A stretch of 64,000 nucleotides of DNA from positions 1 through 64,000 of the forward strand of contig NZ_BAAAUT010000042.1 in NCBI RefSeq assembly GCF_039534085.1. Reading direction: 5' to 3'. Positions 22,654-29,376 of the stretch are shown in pieces. Each line of letters begins with the position of its first letter. Position 1 is the first letter of the stretch. The stretch is from Planomonospora_B alba (GTDB lineage Bacteria > Actinomycetota > Actinomycetes > Streptosporangiales > Streptosporangiaceae). The notes beneath the pieces are model-generated. The model saw nothing but the letters and a program-made list of their open reading frames with translations, did no database searches and had not been told where the DNA came from. A program made the position numbers and the translations under genes.

Positions 22654-22723
22654 CAGGGGTCCACGGGCGGGGAAGGGCCGGGGCCAGGGGTCCACGGGCG
22701 GGCCGGGATCAGGGGTCCACGGG
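22654..22723. repeat. Three copies of CAGGGGTCCACGGG around the pfkB stop codon
   Basis: The 14-mer lies at 22654-22667, 22685-22698 and 22710-22723. The last copy is the coding end of the PfkB gene (its stop is 22709-22711), so the other two look like duplications of the gene's 3' end into the 154-bp spacer. Confidence 0.75.
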
Positions 22724-23689
22724 TTCGATCCGGATCCGCGGGCGGACGTCCTGGAAGACCTCGGGGTCGACGTCCCCGGCGACGGGAGCGGCCACCGCCG
22801 CCGCCCCCAGCGCCGCCGCGCGGCGGAGCCGCTCCGGCCAGGGCGTGCCCTCCACCAGGCCCAGGGCCAGCCCGGCGACCAGGGCGTCCCCGGCGCCGGT
22901 CGGGTTCCCCTCCACCCGGTACGGCATGGCGGCCCGCCAGCGGCCCTCGGGCGTCACGGCCAGCAGCCCGCCGGCGCCGAGTGAGACGACGACCGCCCCG
23001 GCCCCGGCGGCCCGGAGCGCCTCGGCGCCGCGGAGCACGTCCCCGTCCGGGAGCCCGCCCTCCCCGGTGGCGGCCAGGGCGCGGGCGAGCTCCTCGGCGT
23101 TGGGCTTGACGATCTCCGGGCGGCCGGCCGGGGAGCGCCGGAGCACCTCGCCGTCGGCGTCCACGATCACCGGGACGCCCCGGTCGCGGGCCCGGGCGGC
23201 GAGGACGGCGTAGAAGTCGGCGGGGACGCCGCGGGGCAGGCTCCCGGAGACCACCACGGCCGCGGCCGATCCGAGCCGGGCGTCGAAGCCGTCGAGGAAG
23301 GCGGCCAGCTCCCCGGCGGAGACGACGGGGCCGGGCTCGTTGAACAGGGCCGTCCGCCGGGGCCCGGACGGGGCGGTGTCGCAGACGGCGAGGGTGGTGC
23401 GGGACTCCCCGGCGATGCGGGTGAGCGCGGCGGGCAGCCCGGCCGCGGCGAGCTCCGCCTCGGCGGCCCGGCCGCCCGGGCCGCCGGACAGGCCGGTGAC
23501 GAGGACGTCGCGGCCGAGCCAGGCGAGCACCCGGGCGACGTTGACCCCTTTGCCCCCCGCCCGGCGGTGCACGGTCCGCACCCGGTTGACGCCGTCCCAG
23601 TCGACGCCGTCGGCGGTGTAGGTGACGTCGAGGGCGAGGTTCAGCGTGACGGTCAGGACCGTGCCGCGGGGGGAGGGGGGAGAGGGCAT
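22709..23689 (-). CDS. PfkB-family sugar kinase (1-phosphofructokinase / tagatose-6-phosphate kinase type)
   Basis: This kinase phosphorylates a ketose phosphate at the C1 or C6 hydroxyl. The 326 residues begin VLTVTLNLALDVTY, followed by RAGGKGVNVARVLAWLG (substrate site) and the PfkB signature NPTGAGDALVAGLALGL with the catalytic Asp. In this operon the likely substrate is tagatose-6-phosphate, made from galactosamine-6-phosphate by the SIS protein; fructose-1-phosphate kinase is the alternative. Its ATG directly follows the stop of the deacetylase gene (TAGATG), indicating translational coupling. Confidence 0.88.
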   Translation of the reverse strand: MPSPPSPRGTVLTVTLNLALDVTYTADGVDWDGVNRVRTVHRRAGGKGVNVARVLAWLGRDVLVTGLSGGPGGRAAEAELAAAGLPAALTRIAGESRTTLAVCDTAPSGPRRTALFNEPGPVVSAGELAAFLDGFDARLGSAAAVVVSGSLPRGVPADFYAVLAARARDRGVPVIVDADGEVLRRSPAGRPEIVKPNAEELARALAATGEGGLPDGDVLRGAEALRAAGAGAVVVSLGAGGLLAVTPEGRWRAAMPYRVEGNPTGAGDALVAGLALGLVEGTPWPERLRRAAALGAAAVAAPVAGDVDPEVFQDVRPRIRIEPVDP

Positions 23690-24835
23690 CTAGGGTTCCG
23701 TGATCCAGGTTCCGTGTCTCATGACGCCGGCGACCTCCAGGTCGTCGGTGAGGACCACCAGGTCCGCCTGCTTGCCGACGGCGACGGAGCCGACGCGGTC
23801 GCCGAGGCCGAGCACCCGGGCGGGGGTGAGCGAGGTGACCTCGGCGGCCTCGGGCAGGGACAGGCCGAGCTCGCGGACGGCGCGCCGGAAGGCGACGTCC
23901 ATGGTCAGGGTGGAGCCCGCGATGGAGCCGAGCCCGCCGTCGCCGTCGACGAGCCGGGCGACGCCGCCGGTCACGTCCACCTTCAGCGCGCCGAGGTCGT
24001 AGGTCCCGTCGCCCGCGCCGGCCGCCGCCATCGCGTCGGTGACGAGCGCGGTACGGCCCGGCCCCGCCGCGCGGCAGGCGAGGCGGAGCATCGCCGGGTG
24101 GACGTGCACGCCGTCGTTGACCAGCTCCACCGTGACGCGCTCGTCCTCCAGCAGCGCCGCGATCGGGCCGGGGGCGCGGTGGCCGAGCTGCGGCATGGCG
24201 TTGTAGAGGTGGGTGGCGACGCGGGCGCCCGCCTCGATGCCCGCGACCGTCTGCCCGTAGTCCGCGTCGCTGTGCCCGAGGGCGGCGAGCACGCCGCTCG
24301 CGACCGCCTCCCGGATGGTGTCCGGCGCGCCCGGCAGCTCGGCGGCGATGGTGAGCATCCGCACGTGCCCGCGCCCGGCCTTGACCAGGCGGGCGAGCTC
24401 CTGCGGGGAGGGCTCGCGGAGCAGGGCGGGGTCGTGCGCGCCGCAGCGGGAGGCGGCGATGTAGGGGCCCTCCAGGTGGATCCCGGCCAGCAGGCCGTCC
24501 TCGCACAGGTCGGCGAGGGCGGACACGGCCCTGGTCAGGTGGTCCAGGGGCGCGGTGACCAGGCTGGCCACGAGCGTGGTGGTGCCGTGCCGGGCGTGCA
24601 GGGCCGCGGCCCGGTGCGCCTGCCCGGGGTCGCCGGTGGGGAAGGAGGCGCCCGCCCCGCCGTGGTTGTGGATGTCGACGAAGCCGGGCACGACGTACCT
24701 GCCGCCGAGGCCGAGACCCGGACCCGGGGCGGTCCCCCGGCCGACGTGGGTGATGCGGCCGTCTTCGATGGTCAGCCAGCCGTCGTGGACACCGCCGGGG
24801 GTGACGACGCGGGCGTCGGCGAGTGTGATGCTCAT
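23690..24835 (-). CDS. nagA: N-acetylglucosamine/N-acetylgalactosamine-6-phosphate deacetylase
   Basis: This amidohydrolase removes acetate from GlcNAc-6-P or GalNAc-6-P in the cytoplasm. The 381 residues contain GFVDIHNHGGAGASF (His56, His58), HLEGPYI, ALGHSDADY, HLYNAMPQLGHR and the catalytic acid in LVTDAMAAAGA. ATG 24835 has a strong GGGGGAGG site; an upstream ATG at 24874 overlapping the SIS gene (ATGA) has no ribosome-binding site but would couple translation. The neighbouring kinase and aldolase favour the galactosamine branch (AgaA role), which is inference. Confidence 0.9.
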   Translation of the reverse strand: MSITLADARVVTPGGVHDGWLTIEDGRITHVGRGTAPGPGLGLGGRYVVPGFVDIHNHGGAGASFPTGDPGQAHRAAALHARHGTTTLVASLVTAPLDHLTRAVSALADLCEDGLLAGIHLEGPYIAASRCGAHDPALLREPSPQELARLVKAGRGHVRMLTIAAELPGAPDTIREAVASGVLAALGHSDADYGQTVAGIEAGARVATHLYNAMPQLGHRAPGPIAALLEDERVTVELVNDGVHVHPAMLRLACRAAGPGRTALVTDAMAAAGAGDGTYDLGALKVDVTGGVARLVDGDGGLGSIAGSTLTMDVAFRRAVRELGLSLPEAAEVTSLTPARVLGLGDRVGSVAVGKQADLVVLTDDLEVAGVMRHGTWITEP

Positions 24836-24870
24836 GGCCTCATCCTCCCCCTCCGGCCGCAGGGGGGCGA

Positions 24871-25755
24871 TCATCGGGTTTCCGGGGCGGGGAGGATCAC
24901 CGAGCGGGTCAGATGGAGCGGCCGGTCCGGGTCGAGGCCCTGCGCCAGGGCCCTGGCCACCGCCACCCGCTGGACGCGCACCAGCTCGGCCATCGGGTCC
25001 AGGCCGCCGGCCAGGAACGTGCCGCCGGTCGCCTCCACCTCCTCGCGCAGCCCGCCGGGGGCGTCGCCGAGCATCCAGGTGATCCGGCCGGGCCCGGCGA
25101 TGCTGATCGGGCCGTGCCGGTACTCCATGGCGGGGTAGGCCTCGGTCCAGGCGCGGCAGGCCTCGCGCATCTTCAGCCCCGCCTCCAGGGCCAGGCCGTA
25201 GCTCCAGCCGCGGCCCAGGAAGGTGAACTGCTCGGCGGCCGTCAGCTCGGGGGCGAGCGGTTCGGCGAGCGCGCGCTCGGCGTCGGCGATCGCGGCGGTC
25301 AGGTCCTCGCCGAGGTGGGCGCGGAGCAGGGCGAGCTGGGTGGTGGCGAAGCGGGTCTGCACGACCGAGGCCTCGTCGGCGAAGTCGAGCACGACGACCC
25401 GGTCGGCCAGGGTCATGACCGGCGTGTCCGGGTCGGCGGTGATCGCGGTGGTCCGGGTGCCCGCGCTCCTCAGCAGCTCCAGCACCTCGGTGGTGGTGCC
25501 GGAGCGGGTCAGTGCGAGCACCCGGTCGTAGGAGCGGCCGGACGGCGCCTCGGACGCGGCGAAGGCGTCGGTCTCGCCGTGCCCGGCGCGTTCGCGCAGC
25601 ACGGCGTAGGCCTGGGCGATGAACCAGGACGTGCCGCAGCCGACCACGGCCACCCGCTCACCCGGCTGCGGGAGGGCGTCCGCCGGGACCGCGCCGACGG
25701 CCCGGCGCCAGCAGTCCGGCTGGGACGCGATCTCTGCTTCGGTGTGGGTGGTCAC
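24871..25755 (-). CDS. SIS-domain sugar-phosphate deaminase/isomerase (AgaS-like)
   Basis: This 294-residue protein has two sugar isomerase domains. The first has VVGCGTSWFIAQAYA and LTRSGTTTEVLELL; the second has FLGRGWSYGLALEAGLKMREACR and YRHGPISIAGPG. The glutamine amidotransferase domain of GlmS is absent. The family includes AgaS, which deaminates and isomerises galactosamine-6-phosphate to tagatose-6-phosphate, fitting the downstream deacetylase, kinase and aldolase. GTG 25755 has GGAGG 6 nt upstream. It is first in the operon and divergent from a DeoR-type regulator. Confidence 0.88.
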   Translation of the reverse strand: MTTHTEAEIASQPDCWRRAVGAVPADALPQPGERVAVVGCGTSWFIAQAYAVLRERAGHGETDAFAASEAPSGRSYDRVLALTRSGTTTEVLELLRSAGTRTTAITADPDTPVMTLADRVVVLDFADEASVVQTRFATTQLALLRAHLGEDLTAAIADAERALAEPLAPELTAAEQFTFLGRGWSYGLALEAGLKMREACRAWTEAYPAMEYRHGPISIAGPGRITWMLGDAPGGLREEVEATGGTFLAGGLDPMAELVRVQRVAVARALAQGLDPDRPLHLTRSVILPAPETR

Positions 25756-25780
25756 GGCGGCCTCCGGTTCGGTCCATTTG

Positions 25781-25818
25781 TGAGTGATTTATAGCAGAAA
25801 TGAGCATGATTGTGCAGA
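25781..25818. promoter_or_regulatory. Direct-repeat operator candidate for the DeoR regulator
   Basis: TGAGTGATTTATAGCAGA (25781-25798) and TGAGCATGATTGTGCAGA (25801-25818) share TGAG and GCAGA ends with a 20-bp period, two helical turns. They lie in the AT-rich 100-bp gap between the divergent agaS-like and deoR genes. The first contains TATAAA on the minus strand, a likely -10 for the operon. Confidence 0.55.
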
Positions 25819-25843
25819 GATGGGTTTTGATCCGGTGGTGTGA

Positions 25844-25849
25844 CAGGCT
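25844..25849 (+). promoter_or_regulatory. -10 element of the DeoR-family gene (leaderless type)
   Basis: CAGGCT lies 6 nt before GTG 25856, with no ribosome-binding site. Confidence 0.4.
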
Positions 25850-25855
25850 GATGCC

Positions 25856-26626
25856 GTGAGCAGGTACGAGCGCTGGAACGCGATCCTGGAGTTGCTCGCG
25901 CGGGAGGGCCGCCTGAGCGTGGAGCGGGCCGCCGAGGCGCTGGACGTCTCCGCCGCGACGATCCGGCGCGACTTCGACCAGCTGGCCCAGCAGCAGATGC
26001 TCATGCGCACGCGGGGCGGGGCGGTCGCGCAGAGCGTCAGCTACGACCTGCCGCTGCGCTACAAGACCGCGCGCCACGCCGACGAGAAGCAGCGCATCGC
26101 CGAGGCGGCCGCCGCGCTGGTCGCGCCCGGGGCGATCGTCGGGATGAACGGCGGCACGACCACCTCGGAGGTCGCGCGCGCCCTGGCGGTCCGGGCCGAT
26201 CCGGAGGCGGGCTTCACCATCGTCACCAACGCCCTGAACATCGCCGCCGAGCTGACCGTGCGCCAGAACGTCAAGATCGTCGTGACGGGCGGGGTGGCGC
26301 GGCCGCAGTCCTACGAGCTGATCGGCCCGCTGGCCTCGGAGGTGCTGGAGCGGGTCACGCTGGACATCGCGTTCCTGGGCGTGGACGCGATCGACGCCGA
26401 CGGCGGCGCCTGGGCCCACCACGAGGGCGAGGCGAGCGTCAACCACCTGCTGATCCGCCGGGCCGCCGAGGTCGTCGTGGTCGCGGACGCCTCCAAGATC
26501 GGACGGCGCGCCTTCGCCCGGATCTGCACGCTGGACGCCGTCGGCACCCTGGTCACCGACGAGGGCCTCTCCGACGAGGCCGCGGCCCGCTTCACCGACG
26601 CGGGGGTCAAGGTCGTCCGCGCCTGA
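25856..26626 (+). CDS. DeoR/GlpR-family transcriptional regulator (AgaR-like)
   Basis: This 256-residue sugar-phosphate-responsive repressor has the DeoR helix-turn-helix at about residues 6-57 (RLSVERAAEALDVSAATIRRDFDQL) and a C-terminal sensor domain with NGGTTTSEVARAL, TNALNIAAEL, VVTGGVARP and VVVADASKIGRRAFARI. It is divergent from the amino-sugar operon and presumably represses it, with a sugar phosphate as inducer (inference). Confidence 0.92.
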   Translation: MSRYERWNAILELLAREGRLSVERAAEALDVSAATIRRDFDQLAQQQMLMRTRGGAVAQSVSYDLPLRYKTARHADEKQRIAEAAAALVAPGAIVGMNGGTTTSEVARALAVRADPEAGFTIVTNALNIAAELTVRQNVKIVVTGGVARPQSYELIGPLASEVLERVTLDIAFLGVDAIDADGGAWAHHEGEASVNHLLIRRAAEVVVVADASKIGRRAFARICTLDAVGTLVTDEGLSDEAAARFTDAGVKVVRA

Positions 26627-26664
26627 CGGCCCCGCGCCGTGCCGCAGCTCCGCCGTCCGCCGTA

Positions 26665-26692
26665 CCGCGCCGTGCCGCCCTGCGGCGCGCGG
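26665..26692 (+). terminator. Hairpin downstream of the DeoR gene
   Basis: CCGCGC (26665-26670) and GCCGC (26674-26678) pair with GCGGC and GCGCGG (26682-26692) around a CCT loop, with a 3-nt bulge. It lies 38 nt after the stop. Confidence 0.45.
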
Positions 26693-26750
26693 GACCGCCG
26701 GGACCGCCGGGGCGGCGGGTCCGGTCGTGGCGCGAATCACCATGAGCAGG

Positions 26751-26821
26751 ACTACCCGCTGGTAGTGATACACACAGTGCAGGGGTACATATCCCGGACA
26801 AGACGAAGGTTCGCGTACCCC
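26751..26821 (+). promoter_or_regulatory. glpD control region
   Basis: ACTACC-CGCT-GGTAGT (26751-26766) is a perfect dyad. GGGGTAC (26782-26788) and GTACCCC (26815-26821) form a second inverted pair, with TACATA inside as a possible -10. The region is much less GC-rich than its flanks. It is a likely binding site for a glycerol regulator not present here. Confidence 0.45.
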
Positions 26822-26835
26822 GGGGGGAAGGCAGC

Positions 26836-28578
26836 ATGACGGCGCGCATGGGCACCGCACGGCTCGGCCCGGCCGAGAGGTCCGCCGCACTGGCGAAGAT
26901 GGCGTCCGCCGAGCTCGACGTGGTGGTGATCGGCGGCGGGGTCGTCGGCGCCGGGGTCGCGCTCGACGCGACGACCCGCGGGCTCAGCGTCGGGCTCCTG
27001 GAGGCGCGCGACTTCGCCTCGGGCACCTCGTCCCGCTCCTCCAAGCTGATCCACGGCGGCCTGCGCTATCTGGAGCAGCTCAACTTCGACCTGGTCAGGG
27101 AGGCGCTGCAGGAGCGCGCCCTGCTGCTGCAGCGGATCGCCCCGCACCTGGTGCGGCCGGTGCCGTTCCTGTTCCCGCTCACCCACTTCGGCTGGGAGCG
27201 GCCGTACGTCGGCACCGGCCTGGTGATGTACGACACGCTGGGCTACTCCGCCGGGCTCACCCGCGGCGTGCCCGGCCACCGCCACCTGTCGCGCAGGCGC
27301 GCGCTCCGGCTGGCCCCCGCGCTGCGCCGTACGGCCTTCTCCGGCGCGGTGCAGTACTGGGACGCACAGGTGGACGACGCCCGCTACGTGATGACCATGC
27401 TCCGGACCGCCGCGGGGTACGGCGCGCACGTCGCCTCGCGGGCGCAGGTGACGGGTTTCCTGCGGGAGGGGGAGCGGGTCACCGGGGTCCGGGTGCGCGA
27501 CCTGGAGAGCGGGACCGACCTGCGGGTGCGGGCCCGGCAGGTGGTCAACGCCACCGGGGTGTGGACCGACGAGATCCAGGAGCTGGTCGGCGGGCGGGGG
27601 CAGATCCACGTGCGCGCCTCCAAGGGCGTGCACCTGGTCGTGCCGCGCGACCGGATCCACTCGCTCACCGGGATCATCCTGCGGACCGAGAAGTCGGTGC
27701 TGTTCGTGATCCCCTGGGGCCGGCACTGGATCATCGGCACCACCGACACCCGCTGGGACCTGGACAAGGCCCACCCCGCGGCCTCCCGCTCCGACATCGA
27801 CTACGTCCTGGAGCACGTCAACGCGGTGCTGTCGGTCCCGCTCACCCGCGACGACGTCGAGGGCGTCTACGCGGGCCTGCGGCCGCTGCTGTCGGGGGAG
27901 TCGGAGGAGACCTCCAAGCTCTCCCGCGAGCACGTGGTGGCCCACCCGGTGCCCGGGCTGGTCATGGTGGCCGGCGGCAAGTACACCACCTACCGGGTCA
28001 TGGCCAAGGACGCGGTGGACGCGGTCGCGCACGGCCTGCACCAGCGGGTCCCGCCCTCCTGCACCGACCGCATCCCGCTGGCCGGCGCGGAGGGCTACCA
28101 GGCCCTGTGGAACTCCCGGGAGCGGCTGGCCCGCTCCTCCGGGCTGCACGTGGCGCGGATCGAGCACCTGCTCCAGCGGTACGGTTCCATGATCGACGAG
28201 GTGCTGGCGCTGATCGAGGAGGATCCGGCGCTCGGCCACCCGCTGACCGGGGCCGACGACTACCTGCGGGCCGAGGTCGTCTACGCCGCCACCCACGAGG
28301 GCGCCCGGCACCTCAACGACGTGCTGACCCGGCGCACCCACATCTCCATCGAGACCTTCCACCGCGGCCTGGCCGTGGCGGAGGAGGCGGCCGGGCTGCT
28401 CGCCGGTCCGCTGGAGTGGGACGACGAGCAGGTCAAGAGGGAGATCGAGCACTACACCAAGCGGGTGGAGGCCGAGCGGCTCTCCCAGGAGCAGGATACC
28501 GACCACGAGGCCGACGCCATCCGCCTCGGCGCCCCCGACATCGTCCCCGTCGCGGCCCCGGAGACGAGCACGGCGTGA
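26836..28578 (+). CDS. glpD: Aerobic glycerol-3-phosphate dehydrogenase
   Basis: This FAD enzyme oxidises glycerol-3-phosphate to dihydroxyacetone phosphate at the membrane and passes electrons to the quinone pool. The 580 residues start with a short extension and then VVVIGGGVVGAGVALDATTRG (FAD fold) and RSSKLIHGGLRYLEQLNFDLV. A C-terminal DAO_C domain has EVVYAATHEGARHLNDVLTRRTHI. ATG 26836 has GGGGGAAGG upstream. No glpF or glpK is adjacent. Confidence 0.95.
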   Translation: MTARMGTARLGPAERSAALAKMASAELDVVVIGGGVVGAGVALDATTRGLSVGLLEARDFASGTSSRSSKLIHGGLRYLEQLNFDLVREALQERALLLQRIAPHLVRPVPFLFPLTHFGWERPYVGTGLVMYDTLGYSAGLTRGVPGHRHLSRRRALRLAPALRRTAFSGAVQYWDAQVDDARYVMTMLRTAAGYGAHVASRAQVTGFLREGERVTGVRVRDLESGTDLRVRARQVVNATGVWTDEIQELVGGRGQIHVRASKGVHLVVPRDRIHSLTGIILRTEKSVLFVIPWGRHWIIGTTDTRWDLDKAHPAASRSDIDYVLEHVNAVLSVPLTRDDVEGVYAGLRPLLSGESEETSKLSREHVVAHPVPGLVMVAGGKYTTYRVMAKDAVDAVAHGLHQRVPPSCTDRIPLAGAEGYQALWNSRERLARSSGLHVARIEHLLQRYGSMIDEVLALIEEDPALGHPLTGADDYLRAEVVYAATHEGARHLNDVLTRRTHISIETFHRGLAVAEEAAGLLAGPLEWDDEQVKREIEHYTKRVEAERLSQEQDTDHEADAIRLGAPDIVPVAAPETSTA

Positions 28579-28671
28579 TCCGGCGGGTCTTCCGGACGAC
28601 GGGCGGGCGCCGGTAGAGGAACCGGACCTCCGGGGTCAGCGGTCCCGTGATGTCCCCGTTTCGCTCGTGGG

Positions 28672-28692
28672 ATGCATACAAATGCATACCAT
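28672..28692 (+). promoter_or_regulatory. Promoter/operator of the toxin-antitoxin pair
   Basis: ATGCATAC occurs at 28672-28679 and 28682-28689 (period 10), producing the inverted repeat TGCAT-ACAA-ATGCA. TACCAT (28687-28692) is a -10 box 6 nt before the antitoxin ATG. The dyad overlaps the -10, fitting autorepression by the antitoxin-toxin complex. Confidence 0.6.
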
Positions 28693-28698
28693 GGGGTC

Positions 28699-28932
28699 AT
28701 GGCACTGCTACAGGTACGTGATGTTCCCGAAGCGACGGTCCGGGCGCTCAAAGAGCAGGCGGCTGAGCGTGGTCTCACCCTGGCGGCCTATCTCCGTACG
28801 GAACTGGAGCGCATGGCCGCCCGCCCGACGAACGCCGAGATCGCCGCGCGTCTGGCGCGGCGGAACCGCACCGGTGGCCCGACCGCGGAAGAGACCGTGA
28901 ACGAGATCAGGCGTATCCGAGAGGCATCGTGA
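28699..28932 (+). CDS. FitA/VapB-type antitoxin
   Basis: This 77-residue antitoxin begins MALLQVRDVPEATVRALKEQ, then AERGLTLAAYLRTELERMA, a ribbon-helix-helix module for DNA binding and dimerisation. The C-terminal part (ETVNEIRRIREAS) would wrap the toxin. ATG 28699 was chosen because family members start MALLQVR; there is no ribosome-binding site and a -10 box lies 6 nt upstream. Its stop overlaps the toxin GTG (GTGA). Confidence 0.9.
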   Translation: MALLQVRDVPEATVRALKEQAAERGLTLAAYLRTELERMAARPTNAEIAARLARRNRTGGPTAEETVNEIRRIREAS

Positions 28933-29324
28933 TCGTCATCGACTCCTCCGCCGTGGTGGAGGCGCTCGTGGGCGATCCCGTCAACTCCGATCTGCTGACC
29001 GTCATCGCGGAGGAGGAGCTTCACGCACCCGCGCTGCTGGATTTCGAAGTCTCCGGCGCGCTGAGAGGTCTCGTCCTGGGCAAGAAACTCGACGAGCGGA
29101 GATTGGACGAAGCCGTCGAGGACTTCGGCCTGCTGCACATCCGGCGTTACCAGATGACCGAGCTCCTGGGCCACGTGCTCGGGCTCCGCGAGAACTTCAC
29201 GACATACGACGCGGCCTACGTGGTGCTCGCCCAGGCGTTGGACGCGTCGCTCGTGACATCCGACACGGAGATGAGGGAAGCGGAGAAGTTCGGCGTCGAC
29301 GTGCGCGTACTGCGGCCGGAATGA
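28929..29324 (+). CDS. PIN-domain toxin (VapC family)
   Basis: This 131-residue PIN-domain ribonuclease probably cleaves tRNA or rRNA when released from its antitoxin. The four acidic metal ligands are visible: Asp5 (VIDSS), Glu40 (LDFEVSGAL), Asp94 (TTYDAAYVVLA) and Asp112 (VTSDTEM). It starts at GTG 28929 overlapping the antitoxin stop and ends just before a 15-bp terminator. Confidence 0.93.
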   Translation: MIVIDSSAVVEALVGDPVNSDLLTVIAEEELHAPALLDFEVSGALRGLVLGKKLDERRLDEAVEDFGLLHIRRYQMTELLGHVLGLRENFTTYDAAYVVLAQALDASLVTSDTEMREAEKFGVDVRVLRPE

Positions 29325-29331
29325 TCCGCCG

Positions 29332-29365
29332 TGCGGCTCCCGCCCCGGACGGGGCGGGAGCCGCA
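29332..29365. terminator. Bidirectional terminator, toxin / M36 protease
   Basis: TGCGGCTCCCGCCCC (29332-29346) pairs perfectly with its complement (29351-29365) over GGAC. This 15-bp stem lies between convergent genes. Confidence 0.88.
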
Positions 29366-29376
29366 GGTGACGGCCG

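Noticed and set aside
22722..22731. GGTTCGATCC, similar to a tRNA T-loop
   Set aside because: It is inside the PfkB coding end, and no acceptor, D or anticodon stems can be drawn around it.
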